Origin: Ampelocalamus luodianensis | Lineage: Eukaryota > Streptophyta > Magnoliopsida > Poales > Poaceae | DNA length: 64,000 bases | Reading direction: 5' to 3' | Assembly: GCA_036346255.1 (NCBI GenBank) | Contig: CM070619.1 | Location: 39,624,342 to 39,688,341, forward strand | In this document: in pieces, positions 24,504 through 35,683 of the stretch | How positions within the stretch are numbered: position 1 is the first letter of the stretch | Layout: each line of letters starts with the position of its first letter | The notes under the pieces: model-generated | The model's database searches: none | The model's input: only the letters and a program-made list of their open reading frames with translations | Told to the model about the DNA's origin: nothing | Translations under genes and position numbers: made by a program

Positions 24504-25530
24504 TCATGGATCAAGCGAACAGCTTTCGGCCTCATTGATCGAATACGGGCTGAAGAAGCGCCACACCGATCTCGGCGCTTCAATGGGGTTCTGCATCTCC
24601 TCCATACAAAGCCTCAAATGGTGCCATGCTAAGACTAGCTCGATAATTGTTGTTGTAGGAGAACTTCGACAAATGGTATGAACTTCTCCCACTTCTTCCC
24701 ATAGGAAAGAACACAAGCACGAGACATATCTTCCAACACTTGGTTGACTCGCTCCGTCGACCATCGATCAGGGATGAAAAGTGTACTAAAATGAAGCGGG
24801 TCCCCATAGTCTCTGCGAACTATGCCAAAACCGCGAGTAAGCAGCGCACCACGATGGGAAATAATCGTCTTGGTACATTGTGAAGACTCACAATCCTCGA
24901 GACATAAAGTTCGGCCAAATGCCCCACACGGTGAGTCTTGAGCGGGAAGGAAATGTGCCACTTTAGTCAACTTTGTCAATCCACGACCCAAATAGCATCA
25001 TTCCCTTTGAATGAGCGGGCAAACCCGGTGATGAAATCCATGCCTGATCTCCACTTCCACTCTGCAGCGGCAAAGGCTGAAGAAGGCCTCTGCGGGCGCT
25101 GCTGCTCGGCCTTCACGACGACATCACGTCGCACTCGGCAACGAACTTAGCAATCTCGCGCTTCATACGGGTCCACCAGGATCTCTGACGAAGGTCCTGA
25201 TACATCTTGGTAGCCCCGGGATGGATGGACAAGGGGGAATCATGGGCTTCGCGGAGAATCAAATCCCGCAATTCTATGACCTTAGTAACTACAAGGCGCT
25301 GCCCAAACCACACAACTCCGTGCTCATCCTCTGAAAAGCACTTGGCTGTCCCATCCTTGATATTCTGCTTGATTTGACTCACACCAACATCTGTCTGCTG
25401 TGCGGCCTTGATTTGATCCACTAGGGTCGGCTGCACAACCAAGGAGGCAAGAGAACCGTGCTCGATTAAACCCAAATTGAGGCGCTGAAATTCTGCAATG
25501 AGGGTAGGCTGCTGCTCTTGGAGAATTAAC
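24504..25530 (-). pseudogene. Element B integrase (zinc-binding and core, broken)
   Basis: 25113-25500 holds the zinc-binding part (EAHDSPLSIHPGATKMYQDL, then WWTRMKREIAKFVAECDV). The core follows in several frames: LTKVAHFLPA at about 24960, TIISHRGALL at about 24860, and RWSTERVNQVLEDMSRACVL at about 24720-24770. FSYNNNYRASLSMAPFEALY at 24600-24660 is the end of the core. The second catalytic Asp, present in A as VSDRG, is His here (ISHRG). Frame breaks and this change make a functional integrase unlikely. Confidence 0.88.
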
Positions 25531-25544
25531 ATGTTGTAGTACAC

Positions 25545-25913
25545 CTTCCGACTAAGTGCATCCGCAACGACATTGGCCTTGCCCGGATGATACTGAATAC
25601 CCATGTCATAGTCCTTGATCAATTCCAACCATCTTCTTTGCCTAAGGTTGGATCTGTTGGGTGAACAAGTACTTCAAGCTCTTGTGGTCGAATACACCTC
25701 ACAGCGGTTACCAATTAGATAATGCCGCCAAATCTTGAGTGCATGAACCACGACTAACTCCAAGTCGTGAGTAGGATAGTTGAGTTCATGAGGCCTCAGC
25801 GCGCGATGCATAGGCCAAAACCTCGCCTTCTGCATAAGAACACAACCAAGACCACGGCGAGAAGCATCACAATAGATATGAAAACTCTTGTGAATAACGA
25901 GGAGAACAAGCAC
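25545..25913 (-). pseudogene. Element B RNase H
   Basis: 25674-25913 encodes HIYCDASRRGLGCVLMQ, then LRPHELNYPTHDLELVVVHA and LKIWRHYLIGNRCEVYS. The tail (ELIKDYDMGIQYHPGKANVV, then ADALSRK) continues at 25540-25628 in another frame. Core acidic residues are visible. A short break lies in the middle (KARFWPMHRA). Confidence 0.88.
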
Positions 25914-26122
25914 GGTGAGGTCAACCGCTTCTTGAGTTCTGAAAACTCACATCACTGGCGGTGGACCACTAAAACTTCTTGTCTTTCTTGAGCAATTCGG
26001 TCATCGACTTACGCAATCTTGGAGAAATTCTCGATAAAGCGGCGATAGTAGCCGACCAAACCAAGAAAACTCCACATCGGTGACCGACTTGGTGACCCCA
26101 AGATAGCACATCAACGACCTTG

Positions 26123-27166
26123 CTAGGATCCACGACCACACCTCTGTGAAGAACATGGCCCAAGAATGCCACTTCCTTCAACGAACTCGCGCTTGTTAAA
26201 CTTGGCATACAGCTGGTGCTCGCGCAGCTTGCCCAACACAAGCTTAAGATGCTCAGCATGCTCTTCTTCACTCTTGGAGTAAATAAGGATATCATCGATG
26301 AATACCACCACGAACCTATCCAGATACTCCATGAATACCGAGTTCATAAGGTTCATGAATAAAGCAGGAGCATTAGTCAAGCCAAAAGACATGACGGTGT
26401 ACTCGTAAAGACCATAACGAGTAGCAAAGGCCGTCTTCAGAATATCCTCGGCCCAAATCCTGACTTGATGATAGCCCAATCTCAAGTCAATCTTGCTGAA
26501 GACACGTGCTCCGGTCAACTGATCGAAAAGATCATCGATACGGGGCAAAGGATACTTGTTCTTTACCGTCACCTCATTAAGCGGACGGTAATCAACAAAC
26601 ATGCGCAAGGTCTTGTCCTTCTTCTTCACAAAAATAACTGGACAACCCCAAGGAGATGAGCTAGGGCGAATGAAACCCTTCTCTTGCAGCTCACCTAGTT
26701 GCTTCTTCAGTTCCTTCAACTCATTTGGAGGCATGCGATAAAGCCTCTTAGAAATCGGGGCGGTACCGGGCAGCAACTCTATCACGAACTCCAGGTCTCG
26801 AACGGGAGGCATCCCTGGCAAGTCTTCAGGAAAGACATCCGCGAAGTCACACACAGTGGGGACATCGCGAATCTCTAATGCTGGCTTCACTTGAATTGCA
26901 CAAAGAAGGGGCCCTCGCAATTGCGGTGAAAACCCAACCTGTTCACCTGAAGGACTGGTGAGGTAGACAACCTTCCTGGCATAATCGATTTGCCCCAAGT
27001 GTTGGGACAACCAATCCATGCCAAGAATCACATCCGAGCGCGCAGTCGAGTAGGATAAGACTGCGCCAAGAATCCCACTCCTTCGATGTGGATAGGAGCG
27101 TCGGCATACTTGGTGACTCATTTTTCGAACCGGAGGCGAATAAGTAGTGGAACCCCAAAGGAACAC
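26123..27166 (-). CDS. Element B protease linker and reverse transcriptase, longest intact pol frame
   Basis: A single 347-codon frame. It begins within the protease-to-RT region (VILGMDWLSQHLGQIDYARK). It continues through PPNELKELKKQLGELQEKGF to the RT motifs FVDYRPLNEVTVKNKYPLPR, FSKIDLRLGYHQVRI, SFGLTNAPALF and FIDDILIYSK. All RT catalytic Asp residues are present; the usual Ser after IDLR is Leu. The frame leaves the family sequence after KFNKREFVEGSGILG, near 26190. RT copies the element RNA in the virus-like particle. This is part of a polyprotein, so the listed start is not a real initiation site. Confidence 0.93.
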   Translation of the reverse strand: MFLWGSTTYSPPVRKMSHQVCRRSYPHRRSGILGAVLSYSTARSDVILGMDWLSQHLGQIDYARKVVYLTSPSGEQVGFSPQLRGPLLCAIQVKPALEIRDVPTVCDFADVFPEDLPGMPPVRDLEFVIELLPGTAPISKRLYRMPPNELKELKKQLGELQEKGFIRPSSSPWGCPVIFVKKKDKTLRMFVDYRPLNEVTVKNKYPLPRIDDLFDQLTGARVFSKIDLRLGYHQVRIWAEDILKTAFATRYGLYEYTVMSFGLTNAPALFMNLMNSVFMEYLDRFVVVFIDDILIYSKSEEEHAEHLKLVLGKLREHQLYAKFNKREFVEGSGILGPCSSQRCGRGS

Positions 27167-27353
27167 GATGGGAGACCACTATCAACGCAAATGACCTCGA
27201 AATAAAGCATGGCGGGCGTAAATTGACAAGAAGCGTACCCAACACCACGTTGGGCGCCTCACAGGCCTCCTCGGTAGAGATGTGGTTGACTCGGCCGCTC
27301 CCAAGCCCGGGTCTTACAGTCGGTGGTGACCACTCCCTTGCCGCGTCCTCCAT
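27020..27353 (-). pseudogene. Element B protease (active site disrupted)
   Basis: The frame at 26943-27353 has GRVNHISTEEACEAPNVVLG followed by TLLVN, which precedes the aspartic protease active site in Tekay elements. At 27180-27225, where Asp-Ser-Gly-Ala should follow, the sequence is changed and out of frame, so the motif cannot be read. Confidence 0.75.
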
Positions 27354-27385
27354 TAGGGCGAGGAGCGCTCGATCTTCTTAGGACA

Positions 27386-27433
27386 ACTACTCGCGTAGTG
27401 GCCCTTGTTGTGGCAGTAGAAGCAAGTGACGTC
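27386..27433 (-). pseudogene. Element B gag zinc knuckle
   Basis: The minus strand reads VTCFYCHNKGHYASSCPKK, an intact CX2CX4HX4C knuckle, but in a frame separate from the capsid frame. Confidence 0.85.
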
Positions 27434-27463
27434 GGCCGCGGGGTTGCGGGGAGCAACCTGGTG

Positions 27464-28282
27464 CTAGATCGCAGGCGCACGTGACTGAGTCACGACCTGC
27501 GGAGGACGAGGAGCTAGTGCCGAAGGCCTCGGAGGTGGTGAAGCCAAGGAACGGGCCCCTGGTGCAGGCCCAACTCGGGGACGAATGAGGCCGGCCTGTG
27601 CAGACCGCTGGGCCTCCCACTTGCGCTTGCGGGAATCGCCCAGTGCTCTCGCCTTGTGCTCGGCGATGATGGCCTTGTCCACCAAGGTCTGGAAGTCGGG
27701 GAAGTCCACAATAGAGAGCTTGTCTTGAAGCTCCTCAGACAAGCCCTCTATGAACTTCTCTTGCTTGGCCTCATCAGAGGCCACCTCAGCAGGAGCGTAC
27801 CTCGCGAGATGGTTGAACTCGTGGAGGTACTCGGTCACAGACTTGCACCCCTGTTTGAGCGCAAGGAACTCCTTCTTCTTCAGCTTCATCAGGCCGGCGG
27901 GAACATGGGCTCGACGGAAAGCCGACCTGAACTCCTCCCACGAGACCACGTGTCCCGCGGGCCGCATGGCGAGAAGTTCTCCCACCATGAGAGTGCCACA
28001 CCCTCCGGTGATGGGATGCGAAAAGTGCCCGCTCTGCTCCACGGCATCGGCGGCGTTGAGCTTCGCTCAGCGGCGCGGCCCGATCGTGCATGTCAAGGAT
28101 CCTCGGGCCGGGAGAAGGTGGGATCTTTGCGTGCGAAGAACTCCGCAAGTCCCCACGAGGCCCGATGGCCACCTCCTCCGGATCGAGAGGCACGGAGAGG
28201 GAGTGGAGGTGTTCCTCGCTATAACCTCCAACACCTGCGGTCCTCCGAGCGATTGCGTTCGATCTGCATGGGACTTCGCCAT
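27464..28282 (-). pseudogene. Element B gag
   Basis: The start at 28282 opens MAKSHADRTQSLGGPQVLEV then IARNTSTP. After a frame change near 28050 the capsid core follows at 27464-28042: SWEEFRSAFRRAHVPAGLMK, then KKEFLALKQGCKSVTEYLHE, then EKFIEGLSEELQDKLSIVDF. This is the Retrotrans_gag domain. A Pro/Ala/Arg-rich stretch links it to the zinc knuckle. Gag would build the particle that packages the element RNA. Apart from one or two indels this is a near-complete chromovirus gag. Confidence 0.9.
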
Positions 28283-29008
28283 GGTCGGAGGAGAAGCTCC
28301 TCATCGGGACTACGGTGATTAAGCCATCTGTTTCCACGAAGGCAAGTTAGCTACAACTCGAGACCCAAGCACGAAATCCAAACTCAATAAAAGGGCTCAA
28401 GAATAGCCACAAAGAGCATAAGACCATAAGTCACCAATTCAACTTCACGAAACGACTAACCCGTATGGAAAGAACGAGTAATCGTTTGAGAGAACCAAAA
28501 TTGCAGAACTCAATCCTAGCTCTAAAACAGCCCAAAAATTAGGGTATAACCACCTAATAGAGTATTAGGTATTGAGCTAACTCATATCACTTCCTACCCT
28601 TTCATTCCCTCAAGTTTTAGTTGAATTTAACCTCTTATTTTTAACACTATTTACTAATTACAAGCTAGCTGTCCAGAATTTGCACTTGCTATCCAGAATT
28701 TGTTCCTTTAAGCTTCTGTCCGAAACATCTTGCACCAGGAACTCCCAATTTCGAAAATGGACAGCCAACCCTTCAAATTACAACACTCATGGTTCTCCCA
28801 AAACCAAATTTAATCGATAAGTAGCTAGTTTTTGAAAGGAAGAGAGAACAACCTTTTCAAAACTTAACCAAGAGTAAGGTGAGATAAGCAAGCTAAGATA
28901 GGTAAGGAGTAAAATCTGAGAACTTACTTAATCTTTATGACCCATTTGAAGGTATGTTTTCAAAAATATCCTAAAGGCGACCAAGCTAGGGGTTTCTACG
29001 GTCAATAT
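28283..29008 (-). other. Element B leader between PBS and gag
   Basis: AT-rich untranslated leader of about 0.7 kb with no significant frame. The part from about 28776 onward is repeated at 18856-19107. Confidence 0.8.
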
Positions 29009-29021
29009 GGCTCTGATACCA
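29009..29021 (-). promoter_or_regulatory. Primer-binding site of element B
   Basis: TGGTATCAGAGCC in element sense, four bases after the LTR end, a full match to the initiator tRNA-Met type. Confidence 0.93.
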
Positions 29022-31916
29022 ACTTTGTGAGGACCCGGAATATTTAACTAGTAACACTTAACCTCCAAATGGTTCTAGCGTTACTAATTAAACATTCTAA
29101 GCCTCGATGGATATATGCTTCCCAGAATTGCAGCAGATGCACATCATCACAAAATTACACATCATTTCCATACAACATACATTAACAGTCTAGCAAAGGA
29201 CATATATAAAGTAAAGTTATTACAGAAGAGCCGACCGGCCAATTAGAACAATAAAAAAGAATGACAGCGGAAGCAAAAGGTGCCATAAGATGGCTAGAAC
29301 AAAAGTCGACCGGTTAGCCACACAAACCCACAAGGCAACCGGCGGGCGCCAAGCTAGTCGCCCATAAGCTACCACAACACAGCTCACAAAAGTGAGGCCC
29401 ATCGAGCTCACCTTCTTCCTCTGCAACAGTTTACACTTAAGCAAGAACAATGAGTACACAAGGTACTCGCAAGACTAACGTGTGGAATAGTAGACCTATT
29501 CATAAACTACATGCAAGCTTGTTTAGGTGGAGGTTGTATGTCTCATTTTGCACAAAGCCATCTTTATTTGCAATAATGTAATAATCATTTGCCTAAGGAA
29601 ATGCATCTACTAGGTCAACTAGCGACAATAGTTTAACACAAAGTAGCAATGCATACATAGAATTTGTAATCAACATAAATACTTAAAATACTGGGATTAA
29701 CATGATCAAACTGCTTGCCGTGCTGGGATGTGTCTTGCTGCAGAGGAGGATTCTCAGGCTCAATATATTCTTCGGAACCTAACGCGAAAAGGCGATAAAA
29801 CCAATAAGAACGAAGAACACCAAAAGGAACTCAACAGCAAAGAACATCCAAAACCCAAGAAATTTATACAGCAGCTAGAGGTTGATTTTAGACAATTTTA
29901 GAAACAAGAATCACTTCGCTTCATTTGGACTTAGCACGAAAAAGTTATGGTCAAAATTCATTCTCTCAGCCTATAAATTCTCTAAATTAATTACTAGTAC
30001 TGTTGATGGCGAAAATTTCTAGAATGATCTAAGGTCTGAGATTTTTATAGCAGGTAGATGATGACATCCTAATAACCGCAAAGTTGAGATTACAAAATTT
30101 GGAGCTATAATGATTTTCCTAGGATTTTTCTAAGTTGCAAAACTAGTACAATGTATTTTCTAGAAATATAAACATATTCAAAACCTATTTCATATTAAAG
30201 TACACTAACAGAGGAATTTAACCAAATTAGTCTTGCACAATTTGGAGTTGTACAGAAAAAGATATGCATTTTACAAGTTTAATTCTATTTTTGGGATATT
30301 CAAAATTGGTAGAAATCAAGTTATTTGAGTTACACAATTTTCTGTGACAGAAACATGCCCAATTACATTTTTATATTAAACTACAGAGGCATAAAAATTT
30401 ATTACAGTTGGAAACATCTAAAAAGGAGTTAAAATGATTTAGTTTTGAATTTCTAAAGTTCTGATACAATTTTTAGTTGATAAATAAATACTTTCAGAAA
30501 TGAAATCCAACTCAAATGGAAATAAGCGATGTGGACGCTCGAGAGCCCTCGACCTAACATCCTCGGCCCCCACGTCATGAAACAACGCTGCGCCACTGCG
30601 CGATCCTAAAGGAGCCCACCGTTGGATCAAGATCCAACGGCTCACGAGGAAGGATGCAGCCGGACGATGCGGTTGCCTTGACTAACCACGGCCGCGAGAT
30701 CTAAAGATGAGCGGCTCGAGCACATATATAATCGAGTCCGATTGCATGCACGAACTTCGGCGCGGATCGTCGGATGGGCGGTCCAGAGTGAAGAGAACGG
30801 ATGGTCGACGCATCGGATCACGTAAGTCACACACGCGAGCTTTAATACACGTGCACAAGGCTCGGGGTCCACAAGGCAACGAGACACAAGAATAATTTTA
30901 GGATAGGCAATTAATTACTAATGACCAATGATTAGTGATGATTAGCAATTAATGTGTCCTAACGATTTACACAGAGATGGACTTAGGGTGAGGCCCACTT
31001 TGGCGATGTACGGTGGCGGCCGGACACATTTATAGCTAATAATGATTAGCAATAAATAAACCCAAAATCAGCCCTAATGACTTCTGGTTCTCGGTTTTAG
31101 GCTTACGGGCCCACATGTTAGTGAGACATCTGGCCAGATTAAGACACCATTAATACTTAGCAATGATTGGGTATTAAGTGTGTCCTAAATAAATAGCGAC
31201 AGGCGCTCCGGTGACAAAAACGAGTGGCTTTCGGCTTGTCGCCCGGCGACTTGATACATGGCGCCCAAAACACCAAAATGGGTTCGCAATAGCGATGCGG
31301 GCCCAATGGTGATGACCTCGCCGTGATGGGGTCTAGAAGCAGCCGTGAGTGGAAAACACCGAAGGAAGCTATTTCGGCAAAACATGAAAATAGCAAAAAG
31401 ATCCGCTGCGGTCCAGGAAAGCGGGCGCCAACACTTCTAGGAACTAAATAGAAGCTACCTGAGCCAAGATGAGCTTCAAAAGATGGCCAGAGAAGCTTGA
31501 ACACGATGGAGTTCACCACAGCCGAGGAAGATGAAGAAGAAAATAGCAACCTGAGCAAAATGAACACCAATGGGTGATCAAAATAGCTACATAAAGGTTC
31601 CCATAAGCTCCATAAGTAAGTAATTGCAAAAAGTAAGTTGGAGGAGAAAGGGGGTGAAATCAGCCGAAAATCTCCAAACTTAAAAATTGAGTGATTCCTG
31701 TGAATGCAACCCAAAATTAAGTTAGGGGAAATATAAAGGAAGTTGAGGAGCTCAAAAGGGTACAAGAAAGATTGAAGGTGAACCACTGGACACCAAGATC
31801 GCCATTGGAGCTCTCGGGTCAACAATGGTGGATTGAACGTTTGAAGTGGTTTTGAGCTCAAACACAGAGAGGAGCTAGGTATGGTGTAAAGGAACACCAG
31901 GAGGACCTAGAGGGGG

Positions 31917-31943
31917 CAATATATAGGGAGGGGATTAGGGTTT
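31917..31943 (-). promoter_or_regulatory. Likely LTR promoter of B, 5' LTR copy
   Basis: In element sense AAACCCTAATCCCC, then CCCTATATATTGCC. This is the copy that would drive element transcription, though C is now inserted upstream of it at 32324. Confidence 0.5.
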
Positions 31944-32267
31944 CGAGCGTGAACATGAGTCCATGGTGGGCTCGGTTCATGCTACGGCCATGGACCAAGA
32001 AATGATGGGAGCAGCTGAGACTCGGGACATTGGAGGAGAAAGCCTGATGCGCATTTAATGCCCCGCGGAGAGACGTTGACGGAAGCAAGCTTGAAGTGAC
32101 ACAACGAAGCCGCCCTCACACTCTCTCTCTTTCTGCCATTGCCGCACGCGCGCACGGCGAGATAGAGGAGGAAGAAGAACAAAAAATAAAACGGTGACCG
32201 TTGGATTGAAAATGGACGGTCACGATTAAATGAGTCCGCTGGACGGTGCGATTGCTCTCGGAAATCT

Positions 32268-32295
32268 GGACGGTTGGATTGAGATCCAACGGTCC
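32268..32295. repeat. Near-palindrome GGACGGTTGGATT / GATCCAACGGTCC
   Basis: Inverted repeat in B's LTR, 24 bases before the C insertion site. It belongs to the recurrent GTTGGAT/ATCCAAC palindromes. Confidence 0.75.
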
Positions 32296-32318
32296 AAATT
32301 GAATAGTGCAACCGCACG

Positions 32319-32323
32319 GTCCG
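32319..32323. repeat. Target-site duplication of C (GTCCG)
   Basis: GTCCG at 32319-32323 and 49954-49958, just outside the TG and CA termini of C. Confidence 0.93.
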
Positions 32324-33060
32324 TGTGAGGACCCCGATTTATTTGGCTTGTAATGCTTAGTCTTCCATTGACTCTAGCATCACAAATCAAATAAACCAAG
32401 CCCAGAGACATGTATACTTCCGTAAATGCGAGATACACACCGTTACAAAATCACGCATCAATTCCATACATCACATAACATTAATTCTAACAAAAGACAT
32501 ACATAATAGAGATTTATTACAACAAGGGCCAAACGGCCAAATGACACTAAATAACAATTAAACAGCGGAAGCAAAAGTGCCATAAGATGGCTATAAACAA
32601 AGAGCCAATTAGTGTGTGCCTTTACCCACAAGGCAACCAACCGGGCATAAGCTAGTCGTCAAACCCGAAGCACATCTCACAAAGGGAAGCCCTTGGGGCT
32701 CACCTTCTTCCTCTGCAACAAAACATTAAGCAAGGCAGCCGAGTACAAAAATGTACTCTTAAGGCAGCGTGTGGAATAGCGGACCTAACAATATGCTACA
32801 TGCATGCTTTTAAGTGGAGGTTATATGTCTCATTTTGCACAAAGCCAACTTTATTTGTAATAACGTAGTACATTTCAAAAGCAAGTTTGCAATCAGTTTT
32901 ATTGAATGAAATAACACGAGATACAATAAGTACAATAGTAACCACCTGTTGGTGACTAACCCAATAGCCACCACACATAGCACGAATCTCAGATTCGTAC
33001 CACCCATCAAGTTTTAATTAAAATGTTGTAGTCTAACTCTTGAAAAGCTTACCCAAGTGT

Positions 33061-33128
33061 GTCCATAACCTAGGATGAGGCTATTTGAATAGTTTTAACC
33101 CTGCAGGGGTGTACCAATGTTCCCACAC
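33061..33128 (-). other. Conserved four-hairpin cassette, C
   Basis: GTCC...GGAT, CTATTTGAATAG, CCCTGCAGGG, then GTGTAC...CCCACAC, 0.74 kb from the PBS-side LTR end. Confidence 0.7.
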
Positions 33129-33211
33129 TTCAGACCGCCTTTTTGCCAAGCTATTAAGCACACTTCCTTTGGTATGCGTACGACTAAGTCCTACGAGGCG
33201 TTTCCAATGGA

Positions 33212-33216
33212 ATGCG
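33212..33216. repeat. Target-site duplication of D (ATGCG)
   Basis: ATGCG at 33212-33216 and 36285-36289, flanking D exactly. Confidence 0.93.
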
Positions 33217-33872
33217 TGTCGGGACCCGCATACGATTCGGAACCCTGTATATCTTGCACTAGCCGGTGATCACGCTAGTGCACATGGGTTAACACGGTAA
33301 ATGTCGATCCACACAAGCGATAAATAAAGTAAGCGATTAGTTTGAATAACAAATAAGGGTTTTGACCTTATGGTCGAGTTTACACTTATTAAGCCACGCA
33401 GGGCTAACAGTAAATAAAGCAGCAGCGGAACGGAAAACTCGAGCGTAGATCCCACCAATTCACCACAGGCAACCAAGCGGGATCGGACCTTAACGAACGA
33501 TCGGCCTTCAATGAACTCCTCCTCAAAGCGGCGTGACTCCTCCTCTTCAGAGGTTTGGGCGCAAGTTTTACAACAAGCGTGAGTACACAACCGTGCTATA
33601 AATCATACCACACAATGCAATGTATAGATGCGGAGCTTATTCCAAAGAAAAGGCTTAGTGGTTCTTTTGCATAAAAGCAACATTTGCAATTGAATACAAA
33701 TAATAGATTGAAAACATAATTCAAAACAAATAAATAATATTAATTTAACAGTTGTTTTCACAAAGACACACACAGCTAAACAGATTATTTCACATAGCCA
33801 TATGATTGAGGTCACACAGCTCCCATCCCAGCATTTTATGAAAACTACCCCTCGTGTGAAATCCCCGAGCAT

Positions 33873-33946
33873 GTCCATGACCGCGGACGCGGCTATTCGA
33901 ATAGATTGTTTAACACTCTGCAGAGGTTGTACACTTTACCCACAAG
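33873..33946 (-). other. Conserved four-hairpin cassette, D (divergent)
   Basis: GTCCATGACCGCGGAC, CTATTCGAATAG, CTCTGCAGAG and TTGTAC...CACAA. The third and fourth stems differ from the other copies on both sides, so pairing is kept. Confidence 0.75.
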
Positions 33947-35610
33947 ATACAACTAGTGTAGCAAGCACCAATCGTAACAAAACAGTTCGGAAACTTCATC
34001 TCAAACATTGACGTTCCCAGTGTGCTTACAAACCGCTATACCAGCTCACATAGAATTGGTATAACACACACCGACGGACGGGAAGGCGATCGTCCCGCGA
34101 TGCAACCACCAAGTAGTCACACCTCCACCTGTCACACGCCTAACCTATCCACACGAACATCAATGCCGAGAATCCATAACTTACTAAGTTAGGCCGTCCC
34201 ATACCGGGCATGTGGTCGTCTGATGAGGCTCAGTTCAATGGCGCACAAAGTTAAGTCCTTAATTGACCAAGGCAAGAATTCCATGTTCTAACTAAGTCAC
34301 AAAGATTATCATTCCCATCACATAGACCACCATGTCACACAGTCTCCACCACTTGCCTCGGTCTAAATCCTTTACCACCCGGTTGGTTTTAGTGCAACAC
34401 ATGCCATCACGAAGTGATAACACATAACACTGCAGTTTTACACAAAGTTCCATAGTCACTTAGTCGATTTAATGTTTGACTCACATGAGATGATGACTCG
34501 TGGCATGGCTAAGCAATTATACTCGTATCTAACCAACCCACGTTGGTGTTATAATAATACCAACTAGTAACCAATCTAGGGTGACAAGGAATTATGACAT
34601 ACAAGGCCAAGGTGTGATAACAATTTGGATAATAACTATGCCCAAAGCATTTAAATAAATAATTAAAGTAGAATGCAATAACTTAACACAAAGTAATTTG
34701 AAAACTGGGTTCAAGATGATCAAAGGTATGACTTGCCTTGGAAAAGGTCTATGTACTGGTCTTGAAATTGGGGTGCTCCTTCCTCCACAAAATTCCCGAC
34801 GAATCGCGTCTACTCATGCGAGACAAAAATAAACAAAACAAATAAATAACAGAGGCAAAACAAACTCCAAAAATTAAATAAAAATCTCAGATAAATGGAT
34901 CTTGAATTTAGACAAATTTAGGAATTTGAATGGGCTCAATCGGAGTTAGGATGCAAAAGTTATGAGCTCTAGAAGTTTAAATCTAAAAAGAAACCCTAAT
35001 TTGGATTTTCTGGATTTCCCGAATTATTTCTCTAAAGAAAATTCGGATTAATGCGCAATGATGATGTCAACGAGGATTTCCGGAAAAGAAATAATAAAAA
35101 GAAATCTCTGACATGTGGGACCCACATGTCGCTGGCACAACTCCACGGTGGACTAGGTCCACCGAGCCATCTGAATCGGCGCCACGGCCGAGGTGGCACG
35201 CGGCCGAGGTGGACCATGGACCGGCGACACGTGGCGCAAGGGAGGAGCGGTGAGGTGGCTGGCCACGCACGCGACACGTCGGATGAGCGCCCGCGGCTCG
35301 AGGACCGGTGGATCCGCGACAGCGGCTCGCCGGCGGCGCGGATGGCACTGGGAGGTAGAGGTGACACGAGGATCACGCGGTGTGCTCACCGGTGCACGGG
35401 ACAACGAGTGGCGGCGGCGTGAGGTAAAGCGGCGCGAAGTCTCGGGCTCATCGGATCGGGCTCCGGTGGTCTTCCGGCGAGACCAAGGCCACCGGAGGTA
35501 GAGGAGCTCCGTGCGATGCCGAGGGTGCAGACCAAGAGGCGCGGCGGCACCGACGGCGAGAACAAGCTCGTCGGAGTTGCGCGCGCATTGCTTCTCCGAG
35601 TTTTTGCGCG

Positions 35611-35683
35611 CTAGGGTTAGGGTTTTGAGCGGCGGCGGCGGGTTGGAGTCACGGAGACCAAGGCTAGCTCCTTTATATAGGGG
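35611..35683 (-). promoter_or_regulatory. Likely LTR promoter of D
   Basis: In element sense CCCCTATATAAAGGAG, a strong TATA box at 35668-35683, followed about 45 bases later by AAAACCCTAACCCTAG, a double telo-box motif at 35611-35626. It lies about 0.6 kb from the U3 terminus. Confidence 0.65.

Larger units (their letters stand above)
29026..32323 (-). repeat. Element B 5' LTR, first segment
   Basis: TGTGAGGACC start beside the PBS, colinear with 19108 onward. At about 29583 it lacks 877 bases that are present in the other LTR (19666-20542), with ATA microhomology at the joint. The missing piece includes the hairpin cassette. It is interrupted at 32323 by C and resumes at 49959. Confidence 0.93.

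Noticed and set aside
33603..33878. Frame with hydrophobic stretches that could be a small membrane protein
   Set aside because: Lies in D's LTR beside the hairpin cassette. Hydrophobicity follows from AT-rich composition, and no counterpart is seen in other LTRs.
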